Of a DNA stretch of 32,438 nt, positions 19,344-27,099 are shown in pieces. A program made the position numbers and the translations under genes. Under the pieces are notes generated by a model. The model did no database searches. It was given only the letters and a program-made list of their open reading frames with translations, and had not been told where the DNA came from. The DNA comes from Chara braunii (lineage: Eukaryota; Streptophyta; Charophyceae; Charales; Characeae). The stretch is from positions 1,376,086 through 1,408,523 of the forward strand of contig BFEA01000026.1 in the NCBI GenBank assembly GCA_003427395.1. The letters run 5' to 3'. Positions within the stretch are counted from its first letter, which is position 1. Each line of letters begins with the position of its first letter.

Positions 19344-20466
19344 TGTAATGAAGCCTGCAGATTCTTAGTGGACTGTACATTGGGCCGAGGGCGAAGCTGG
19401 GGGCTTGCCTCAGTCGGGTCGCGTCTTAGGTTAGATTCGTATTTTGTTTGGCTGAGGGCCTATGCAAATAGACGGTCCTATAGCCTATAGCCGGGTAGGG
19501 AGAGGCGGAGAGGTCGAAACGGAAAACGGTACCGGTCAGTCCTATCAGTCCGGTCTAGGTCGTGTCTAGGCTAGTGTAGACTATCGATAGGATGGGCACA
19601 TCGGTTCAAGGATTTTGGTGGTTGGTACTGAGTACATCGCGGTTGTGCAACGCGTGAACCGGAAGTGGTGACGGCTCAACGTTGAGGGAGATGGACATAG
19701 CCAGACCTGCGGAGTGTCGTCCATAGTTGGGACTCGTGCTATACTCTGTCAGCACGCGGGGCTGTAAAGAGGTCTGGGCTATTCGAGGTTTGCTGGAGGC
19801 GAGAGAAGTTGGTGCCCTGCTGGACCCTCTCCGGAGTAGGGTTACAGGGTTGTGAAGCTGCAGCTTCTTCCTCAAAGATCATCTTGTCAGGAGAGGCGGC
19901 GCTGCTGCAGACTTCCACCCGGGAAGTCATTCGACACTTCGTCATCATCAGACATTGTGGCACTGGTCTTCTTCCTCATCCTCTGGGTGGCGCTTGGCCT
20001 CAGAGGCTTGTTTCAGGGTGGCGCTTCCCTCTGGAGGCTGTATCTGGGTGGCGCTTAATGTTTCGAGGACTCAGGGGTAGTAATAGCGGTTCATCAGTGT
20101 TGGGGAGTGAAGCGCTGCTCATCTTTGAGCAGCGCATCATAGTTATGAGGTTATCCTGACAATTCGAGACTCTGAGTTTAATAAACACTGTTGACACTGG
20201 GTTCAAACTATTATTGTTTCATTGTTTCTTGGGTGTGATCTACTCGGCTTTCCTTTATGACTGGTTGTGAGGATTGAGTGGAGTGAATTGCACTTTCAGT
20301 GTACCTTGTCATATCGCATGGTCAAGTCTTCCGCTGTGTTTATCTCTTCCTGTGCGGTGTGATACTCCTATCCTCTCCCCTTCCTTTTGTGTATGTATGG
20401 GCATACCTGGAAGTCTATGTGAGTGACTGTTGGTTTTTTAGACAACAGACAACCAGAATCATAACA
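19344..20466 (+). repeat. 3' LTR (1123 bp)
   Basis: Direct copy of the 5' LTR, starting TGTAATG and ending ATAACA, with AATAAA at 20180-20185. A 98-base segment at about 19790-19887 is missing from the 5' LTR, and the 151-base segment of the 5' LTR is missing here. Otherwise the two align base for base with scattered substitutions and a few small indels. Confidence 0.93.
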
Positions 20467-20495
20467 GGCTAGCCTGTAAAGGTCTGTATCCATCG

Positions 20496-20550
20496 GGGTT
20501 TGAACCCGTGATGCGTTCACCGATGCTTACACGTATGCATCGCTGGGCCA
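20496..20550 (-). ncRNA. tRNA-like Pol III head, probable SINE or tRNA pseudogene
   Basis: On the minus strand TGGCCCAGCGATGC (20550-20537) fits an A-box, and GGGTTCAAACCC (20507-20496) fits a B-box 43 bases later, the spacing of an internal tRNA promoter. The T-arm pairs for about four bases around TTCAAAC. The 7-base acceptor strands that should flank the unit do not pair, so this is not a working tRNA. It is more like the head of a tRNA-derived SINE. The 3' body and tail of a SINE cannot be delimited. The LTR element inserted at the GGCTAGCC just downstream on that strand. Confidence 0.6.
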
Positions 20551-20762
20551 AAGGGCAGAGAACATAGCCTGACTACCCCGATTAACTCCGGCGTCCAGAC
20601 TTAAATACAACCAAGCTTAGCAAATGTTGCAACTGGAAGACAAACTGCTTTACCAGATACCCGGCCACCTATCAAGACCCTCTTTTTCTGTTACAATGAA
20701 ATTCATTATGCAGTGCCTACCACCAGTTACCAAACCTCAACTGAGAAGTTCGGAGTAGGGTT

Positions 20763-20814
20763 CAATTGTGATTCTGCCGAAGTCGGCAGATTTTGTCCGG
20801 GTCAGACACAATTG
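20763..20814. repeat. Nested inverted repeats (cruciform-like)
   Basis: CAATTGTG (20763-20770) pairs with CACAATTG (20807-20814). Inside them TCTGCCGA (20773-20780) pairs with TCGGCAGA (20783-20790) across a 2-base spacer. The two 8-bp stems are nested with an asymmetric bulge between them. It lies about 50 bases before the (CT)n tract. Confidence 0.7.
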
Positions 20815-20858
20815 TAAGTGTCCCTTCGGCTTTGCCATCAACGTAAGGCTGGTCTGCA

Positions 20859-20861
<3 letters not shown>

Positions 20862-20928
<67 letters not shown>
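20862..20928 (+). repeat. (CT)n microsatellite
   Basis: An uninterrupted dinucleotide run that stops only because the assembly gap begins. The true length is unknown. Confidence 0.97.
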
Positions 20929-21056
20929 NNNNNNNNNNNNNNNNNNNNNNNNNNNNNNNNNNNNNNNNNNNNNNNNNNNNNNNNNNNNNNNNNNNNNNNN
21001 NNNNNNNNNNNNNNNNNNNNNNNNNNNNNNNNNNNNNNNNNNNNNNNNNNNNNNNN
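20929..21056. other. Assembly gap, 128 Ns
   Basis: Unknown sequence between (CT)n and (CA)n. The outer end of the inverted-repeat left arm may lie inside it, so element termini cannot be read on this side. Frames translated across it are meaningless. Confidence 1.

Positions 21057-21104
<48 letters not shown>
21057..21104 (+). repeat. (CA)n microsatellite
   Basis: A dinucleotide run immediately after the gap. The right arm of the inverted repeat ends in a short (TG)n-like stretch at 24055-24095, its inverted counterpart. The microsatellite may therefore have grown from element sequence. Confidence 0.95.
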
Positions 21105-21106
<2 letters not shown>

Positions 21107-21576
21107 ATCAGTTTTCTGTCTGTTAGTCTTTTTCCTGTTGTTTGTCCTCCCTCTAATTTTTTCTGAGTATTTTTCTCTGTGCCCAACTGAGCACCCTTAA
21201 GTAGTGCCAAACAGTCGGTGGTTCCTCGTTTGGAGTGCCAACTGCACTCTTAGGGGGGGCGCTCGGTTCGGGATGTCTGTGTTGCCTATGGGTGATGACG
21301 GATGCTCGTCGGAGTGTCTCCCTGGCTCAGTGGGTGGTGGGAACCAACAGTCTGCGGGGTTCACCTGTGATGTGAGTAGGTGATGTGCTGCTTTGCTCCG
21401 TGTTGGATGTGTGGACGACCCCGTCTGCGCTCCACCACTGCCTTGCTGCCCGTTCCTCTTGCCTCGCAGGTCGTTCTTGGCATGCTGCTGTCTTCGCTGT
21501 GTGGAGTGGCCAGGTTGTGGTGTTGCCTTGTGCTTCGCTGCTTCGTTGCCTTGCCGCCCGTCCGTTGGTCGTGCCT

Positions 21577-22136
21577 TTTGGGTTCTTTGCTTGTGCGCCC
21601 TGTAGTTTGGTTGCTGTGTTGGGGTTGCCTTGTGCTCCTCAGCATGGTCGCTCTGCTGGTTGTCCGCTTGCGCTCTCGTCCCTTGCAGTGTGGTTGTCTT
21701 GGTAGTGTTGCCTGACGCTTCACTGCTTGGGTGCCCTGCTGCGAGTTCGGCGTGTACCGTGTTGCTCCTTGCAGTTGTTTTTGGCGTTGTGCAGCCATGT
21801 TGCCTCTACTGCGCTGCCTGGTGCTCCACAGGGTTGCTGCCCGCTACTATGTTCCGCTTGGGTCCTTTGCTTGTGCGCCCTGTAGTTTGGTTGCCATGTT
21901 GGGGTTGCCTTGTGCTCCTCAGCATGGTCGCTCTGTTGCTTGTCTGCTTGCCCTCTCGTCCCTTGCAGTGTGGTTGTCTTGGCAGTGTTGCCTGGTGCTT
22001 CACTGCTTAGGTGTCCTGCTGCGAGTTCGGCATGCTGTGTCGTTCCTTGTAGTCGTTTTTGGTGTTGTGCAGTCGTGTTGCCTCTACTGCGCTGCCTGGT
22101 GCTCCGCAGGGTTGGTGCCCGCGGCTATGTTCTGCT
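21577..22136 (+). repeat. 280-bp tandem duplication in the left arm
   Basis: CTTTGCTTGTGCGCCCTG and everything after it to CTGCTTGGG/CGCTTGGG recurs once with a period of 280 bases (21591 against 21871). The two copies are highly similar. The right arm has only one, shorter equivalent near 23410-23600. The duplication therefore arose after the arms formed, or was lost on the right. Within the unit, GTTGCCT.GTGCTTC-type words recur at shorter distances. Confidence 0.88.
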
Positions 22137-22205
22137 TGGGGACAGTCTGCCTTCAACAAGGGTCAAAGGGTTCATGACCCAAACCATCATATACGGAGAT
22201 TCCGC

Positions 22206-22261
22206 AGATTGTGGAGGGTTCAGCCTCCTGATGAGTCGGTGCAACTCTGACGAAGCAATCT
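22206..22261 (+). ncRNA. Type III hammerhead ribozyme, left arm (HHR2), cleavage base altered
   Basis: Stem III pairs 22206-22212 with 22255-22261 (7 pairs, with a G-U at the first position because A15.1 is G). The cleavage-site base is 22213. Stem I is GAGG/CCUC (22214-22217 and 22224-22227) with loop GUUCAG. The core CUGAUGA is at 22228-22234. Stem II GUCGG/CUGAC (22235-22239 with 22247-22251, one G-U) has loop UGCAACU. The core GAA is at 22252-22254. Every conserved part is present except that base 17 is G, giving GUG, a triplet hammerheads cleave very poorly, and A15.1 is G. Likely inactive or nearly so. Confidence 0.85.
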
Positions 22262-22560
22262 TTCATCAATTTTTTTTTCTCATTTTTTTTTTTCCAGTCG
22301 TTGTCTGTTTTATACTTGTTTTTTTTGTGCTGTTTTTGCATGGTTGTTGTTTGGCTGGCTGCTGTTTCCCTTGCTGCCTTATGTTGTTTGCTTGCCCATT
22401 CGTCTACCCCATACCTTTCACCCAGTGTGCTTTGTTGTTTTGTGCTGTTTGCCTTGTGTCGTTTGTTTGCCCACCCGCCTCCCCCGTGCCCTCCATCCTG
22501 TGTCCCTTGTTGCGGCTTGTCGTTCTATGCCTTACTGGTTGTGTCTTGTGTGCCCTCGAC

Positions 22561-22859
22561 CTTTCAGGCTTGGGATTGTATATTTTTTCTATCTTCTGTA
22601 TGCCTAGTGGACTTGCAGTGCTACTTTAAGGGTTGTCTATTGACCTGACTCACTCAGATGCGTGTTTCCTCCTGAAGTATTGTGTCAGTACGGGGCACAG
22701 TATCTGTGCCGGAGATGTTCGCCATGTGTCTTTGCACACACATCAACACACACACACACAGGCATGCCAACATACGAGCGGACCACGGACCTCATGGACA
22801 CATCACGGCAGGAGCTCAGATTGACAGTTGGGAGAGAAAGAGTGAGTTGAGAGGATAGG
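22561..22859. other. Central loop of the inverted repeat
   Basis: This unpaired centre contains a short (CA)n run near 22735-22761 and no recognisable gene. Inverted pairing with the flanking arms fades into it from both sides, so its limits are approximate. Confidence 0.55.
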
Positions 22860-22924
22860 CAAACAAAAGGCAATGAGGCAAAGGACAAGAGGCAACAAGA
22901 CAATAGCGACAAGCCGCAGCAAGG

Positions 22925-23190
22925 GACATAGGCTGGAGGGCAGGCAGGAGGACGGTGGACAGACAAACAGCACAACACAGTGAAGGAAAGAGACATAAAG
23001 GCTGGAGGGTATGGGGCAGGCGGATGGGCAAACAAACAACATAAGGCCATGAAGAAAATGGAGATGAGCCAAAAGGTAACAAGGCAAGCAAAGGAGACTA
23101 CAACAAGCCAAGAAGCAGTCTTGGACAGTCAAAAAGAAGCAAAGAACATAGGCTGGAGGGCATGGGTGAAGCAGTGGGCAGACAAACAGC
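22925..23190 (-). repeat. Three interspersed copies of a ~45-bp motif in the right arm
   Basis: On the plus strand ACATA(AA)GGCTGGAGGG, followed by variable bases and then G(G/A)(G/A)CA(A/G)ACAAACA(G/A)C, occurs near 22929, 22993 and 23128. The left arm has two inverted counterparts near 22380-22430 and 22465-22515. Spacing is uneven. It lies on the 3' side of the ribozyme in element orientation. Confidence 0.65.
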
Positions 23191-23291
23191 ACTAGGCAGC
23201 AAAGGAAAAAGCAACAAGTCACGAAGCAGCAAGGCAGACAAAAAGAGCAAGAACCAAAAACCACAAAGCGAAAAAAATAAAACTGATGATA

Positions 23292-23338
23292 GGTTGTTTC
23301 GTCGGAGTTGCATCAGGAGGCTGAACCCTCGACAATCT
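23292..23338 (-). ncRNA. Hammerhead ribozyme remnant, right arm (HHR3), stem II deleted
   Basis: Read on the minus strand, stem III (23338-23332 with 23297-23292) keeps A-U, C-G, A-U, A-U, one mismatch and C-G. The cleavage triplet is canonical GUC, with C17 at 23331. Stem I GAGG/CCUC and loop GUUCAG are identical to HHR1 and HHR2. CUGAUG is followed directly by CAACUCCGACGAAAC. So A9 and the 5' half of stem II (eight bases, AGTCGGTG in the other copies) are gone, probably by slippage at a short TG repeat. It cannot fold as a hammerhead. Confidence 0.83.
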
Positions 23339-24060
23339 GCGGAATCCCCATATTGATGCTTTGGGTGATGAACCCTTTAACCCTTGTTGAAAGCAAACTG
23401 TCCACAAGTGGAACACAGCAGCAAGCAACAACTCAGTGAAGCACCAGGCAACGCTTCCGGAGCAACCCAACTGCACAACACCAAAAACAAACTGCATGAA
23501 TGACAACGCAGGCGGACGAGCAGCCCGGCAACAGTGCAGCGAAGCACAAGGCAACACCAACAAAGCAGCCAAACTACACAGCACACAAGCAAAGAATGTG
23601 AAAGGCACGCCATGTGGATGGGCGGCAAGGCAACAGCACAGTGAAGCACGAGGCAACACAAACACCACAGCCACATCACACAGTGAACACAGCAGCTGCA
23701 AAGAACGACATGTGAAGCAAGCAGGACAGCAGCAAGGCAGCAGCAGAGCGCAGGCAAGGCCATCTACACATCCAACATGGAGCAAAGCGGCAAATCACCT
23801 ACTCACATCACAAGTGACCCCCGAAGACTGTTGGTTCCCACCACCTGCTGAGCCAGGGAGTCACTCGGACGGACGTCTGTCATCACCCATAGACCATATG
23901 CACCTCAGACATCACAGACCGACCAGCCTCCCTAAGAGTCCTGCAGGCACTCCAAAAACCGACCACATACTGTTTAGCACTTCTTAAAGGTGCTCACTCA
24001 GACAGAAAGCATTAGAAAAGTTCAAGAAAGAACAAATACACACAGACAACTGATTGTCTG

Positions 24061-25035
24061 TGTGTGTGACTCTATGTGACACTGTGTGACACTGTGTGTT
24101 AGGTTGTCACCGCAACAACCCCTTGTCCACTCAAATGAGTAGACCCCAAATTGAAACAGGCCTACCTTACAATCTTCTATCAAGTTGTGCTTAGTTGTAC
24201 ATGGTATAATTTTAAATTATTGTGATGTTTTGATAATTGTAATGTTTCAATGAAACAACCATTTCATTATTGTATTCTGAGTGGTGCAAGGTTCACCATG
24301 CAGACACCTGTTTACTTTTCAGCAGACCTATGCTTTATATTTTGTCTGTTACCTTAATGATGCTCATTCATATGCTTGTAGTTGTTCCGCATGAGGGAAG
24401 GGAGGATGCAGAGAGGGAAGGGGAGGAAGAGCATAAACCTCATGCGTGTGTCAATGGGTGCGTCAGGCTGCGACGTGTTTCTTTGGCTCTCTTTCCTCCC
24501 CTCCCCTCCGCTTCTCCCTCCTTCCCTTCTACCTCATCGACCCTCCTCTCTGCCCCCTTTTCCTGCCCTCCAAAGATGACAGGCCGGTCTGCAATCACAC
24601 CCCCATCCTCGCTGTTCTTTCGTCTTTCTCTTTGCAATGGCCCGCACAGTTTCAGTCCGAAGATTTCTGCAGTTTCCTGAGATTTCCGAGCTTAAGTCTG
24701 TGTTGCCGTGTTTTTTGTGTGACCTTATGATGACGCATGTCTGCCTGCCTGCATATCTGTTTGGCAATGCCTGATTTGCTGTGATTTCTGAGTTTCTATT
24801 TTGCTGTGTTGCCCCTCTGACCGAAATGGACTCTATTCTCCTGCGATTGCAGACAGGAGCACAGACCTGGTGGAACAGAAAATAAAATAGTCATAGCGAA
24901 AGAGGTCCCTGGACATGTAGAATAGTAAATAGGCATAGCGACAAAGGGTAGGACTGAAATTGGACGAAAAAAAAGAAGATTACTCCCACCAGGTCAACAA
25001 TAGCGCCAGTGCCGAACCAACTGGTTAGCACAATT
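24061..25035. other. No gene recognised; TG-rich, then AT-rich, then GA/CT-rich sequence
   Basis: TGTGTGAC-type units mark the outer end of the inverted repeat to about 24105. An AT-rich stretch with a GTTTCA-A-TGAAAC palindrome (24244-24256) follows. A purine tract (24393-24432) and a pyrimidine tract (24480-24545) face each other and could pair. ATAGTCATAGCGA and ATAGGCATAGCGA near 24886 and 24929 are a short direct repeat. No open frame shows a domain. Confidence 0.4.
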
Positions 25036-25730
25036 TCGACGCATCGAACCGCGTGAACGCACCAACGCAATTATCTCGCCCCGTGCAGAACGCGCGCAGA
25101 ATCACGCGTGGAACATCACTCTTTCGTAGCTGAGCTCGAGGAAGGCGAGACAGCTGGCGACAAGAACACGCCATAACTCGCCAAGCCTACGGGCATGGCC
25201 TCCACCATTGCGGCACGTGGCAGGGAGCAACAAAAGGAGAAGTTGAGGGGCAAAAGAGAAAGTGGGGAAGCGAGAGAAGGGAGGTGCAACCAAGAATAGA
25301 AAAAGACAACAGTGTCAAGGGGAAGGAAAAGAAGAGACGCACGGGCGAGTCATTTCACTCAGGAAAGGAAAGAAAAGTATCGAGGTAAAGTAGAGAAGTA
25401 AAGCGCATCCAGGAATAGGAAAGAACAACGGAGAGGAGAGGAGAGGAGAATGGCGTGCAAAATACAGGAATGATTGCGCAAAGACGAACGGGACAAACGA
25501 TAAGCAGACCAAGAAGAGGGGAATGAGAGAAGAGAAAGAGAGAGGAAGAGACAACCCGTATCACGACATAGAGCACAAGACAAAAAGTGGGACAGAAGAA
25601 CAAGCAATGAGTTGGAATAGAAGAAGCAGTTGAGGAGGGAAGAAGAGCAGCGAAGGAGAGGAAACTAAGAAAAGGAGAGGACGAAAGGACTGGTGCAAAC
25701 ATTGGCGGGAGAGCATCGACATCCAACATT
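25036..25730. repeat. Second copy of the GC-rich / GA-rich block (with 1420-1780)
   Basis: The succession of GAACCGCGTGAACGC, CACGC, GGGCATGGCC and a long purine-rich tract parallels 1420-1780 in the same orientation. The purine tract is longer here (about 25210-25720). The minus-strand Ser/Leu/Phe open frames are translations of this tract. It stands upstream of LINE copy 2 as the first block stands upstream of LINE copy 1. Confidence 0.5.
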
Positions 25731-25929
25731 AAACCACGGAGAGAAACAAAATGACAGGAAGTGGCGGCAGTGAGGTAAGATCATTCTCATTTCAGCCCGC
25801 TAATGGCAAGCAAGGAGTTCATGGTGCCTATCAGCTGGAGGACCAAAAACAAAAAACGTAGCAACAGAAAGGAATTTTAGAGGAGATATTTTTCCAAGTC
25901 TAGCGAAATAGACTGTAGAATTCCCAAGA

Positions 25930-26340
25930 GCTGAGTTAGGTTCTCTCTCGACTACAACAACTACCCCCTTGTCGCCATTTATCTCTCTTCTCGAACACGG
26001 CCAATAATCTCCTCCTCCGCCCCCCCCCTCCTCCTCTTTTGTCCCTCCAGTCTAGCCTACTCATACATCGCCCTGCCCTACGCACACTCATCCCAACACA
26101 GAATCTCCCCCCAACAGCGCACCCTTTTCGCCCATTACCCACTCAACCCCAATCCGAAATTCTCTCACCTTTGCAGAACAGTTGCCACCAACACCCGACC
26201 AGTCCACCTACCAACTCCTCCTCTGCCTCACACGCACATCCACCACATTTCATTACCTCCTTAGGACGTGTCCTCGTGTCCCTGAAAGTGTGAAGAAGCC
26301 CTGCCAAATCTATCAGCCCCAGTTAGTCGCTACTCAAACT
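25930..26340 (+). other. Pyrimidine-rich stretch, possible LINE leader remnant
   Basis: The sequence is C/T-rich (CCTCCTCC, CCCCCCCC, CCAACACCC words), like 2345-3122 before ORF1 of LINE copy 1. No ORF1 follows; the minisatellite begins instead. This would fit loss of ORF1 and the endonuclease part from LINE copy 2, but the homology is compositional and weak. Confidence 0.3.
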
Positions 26341-26349
26341 CAGATCGCA

Positions 26350-27066
26350 CGTTCCTCAATTTGGGAGACAAAGCCCTGGCTTTTTGCTGCGAACATCACT
26401 TCCAATCTGAAAATCCCAGGTGGGAAGGAGAAGCCCCGTCCTTTATGCTCTTCCTGTCTCTCGTGATCTGATCTCTCGATCCCCAGGTGGGGAGGCGAAC
26501 CCCTGTCAATTTTTTCGCAGCATTCGCCTCACTAGATCTGCTCTCACACCTCCCAGGTGGGAAGGAGAAACCCCGTCCTTTATGCTCTTCCTGTTTCTCT
26601 TGATCTGATCTCTCAATCCCCAGGTGGGGAGGCGAGGCCCTGTCCATTTTTTCAGCATTTGCCTGTCTAGATCGGCTCTCACACCTCCCAGGTGGAGAGG
26701 AGAAGCCCTGTTTTTCGCAACATTCATCATTCTATACATGGTCCCATGATCGCCAGGTGGTGTGACGAAGCCCTGTCCTGTTATGCTGTCCTTCTTTCTC
26801 CGGATCTGAACTCATGCTCCCCAGGTGGGGAGGCAAAGCTCTGTCCATTTCGCCACAACTTTCGCCACTGTTCTTCTTACCTCACGATCCCCAGGTGCGA
26901 ATGTGAAGCCCTGTCCTGTTTGACACAACATTCACCACTCTAGAGCTGGTCTCATGATCCCACTGATTCCCCAGGTGGGGAGACGAACCCCTGACTCTCG
27001 TACGCGGCATCCACTTCCTATACTCTGATCCCACGTTCTCCACGTGGGAAGACGAAGCCCATCCTC
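26350..27066. repeat. Minisatellite, about 68-bp units, ten to eleven copies
   Basis: CCCAGGTGGGGAGGCGAAGCCCTGTCC-like cores (shown in parts: CCCAGGTGGG, then GAAGCCCTGTCC) start at 26415, 26482, 26552, 26619, 26688, 26752, 26820, 26890, 26970 and 27039. The periods are 64-80. A weaker unit precedes at about 26353. Units 1 and 3 resemble each other more than their neighbours, as do units 2 and 4, giving a 137-bp dimer repeated twice. The array ends where LINE copy 2 begins. No coding function is apparent. Confidence 0.92.
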
Positions 27067-27099
27067 TGTTATAGTGCCAAGACACAAAGAAGGAATTCA

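Larger units (their letters stand above)
14040..20466 (+). mobile_element. Complete non-autonomous LTR retrotransposon (gag only, Ty3-type)
   Basis: Two long direct repeats beginning TGTAATG and ending ATAACA bound the element. The primer-binding site follows the first LTR. The flanking bases GGCT are duplicated (14036-14039 and 20467-20470), a 4-bp target duplication. If the final A is counted as host, it would be five. The only recognisable protein is a Ty3-type gag (16706-18184). No protease, reverse transcriptase, RNase H or integrase can be seen in any frame between 18240 and 19343. The element therefore needs enzymes from a relative. Total length is 6.4 kb, with a 1.5-kb untranslated leader. 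No clear polypurine tract precedes the 3' LTR. Confidence 0.93.
21105..24060. mobile_element. Large imperfect inverted repeat carrying hammerhead ribozymes
   Basis: The left arm (about 21105-22560, plus) and right arm (about 22860-24060, minus) are reverse-complementary over most of their length, around a loop of about 300 bases. Example blocks: 21286-21410 with 23761-23893, 22142-22212 with 23332-23405 (roughly 85-90 percent by hand), and 22375-22550 with parts of 22900-23050. Each arm holds one hammerhead at the same relative place. No conserved protein is seen; the Cys/Leu/Val-rich open frames across it shift between arms and are probably chance. The structure fits a non-autonomous retrozyme-like element duplicated head-to-head, or a foldback element that captured the ribozyme. 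LTRs, primer site and target duplication were not found. Confidence 0.8.

Noticed and set aside
20496-20550. Functional tRNA gene
   Set aside because: Acceptor strands do not pair and the T-stem is short by one pair.
20767-21210. Open frames running through the N gap
   Set aside because: They consist of microsatellite translation and unknown bases.
21380-22629. Long Cys/Leu/Val-rich open frames in the inverted repeat (up to 239 codons)
   Set aside because: They overlap in several frames, change frame between the arms and the tandem copies, and show no domain; probably composition effects.
21105-24060. Possible CRISPR or bacterial repeat array
   Set aside because: Repeats are long, diverged and inverted, with no uniform short repeat-spacer pattern, and the window is clearly eukaryotic.
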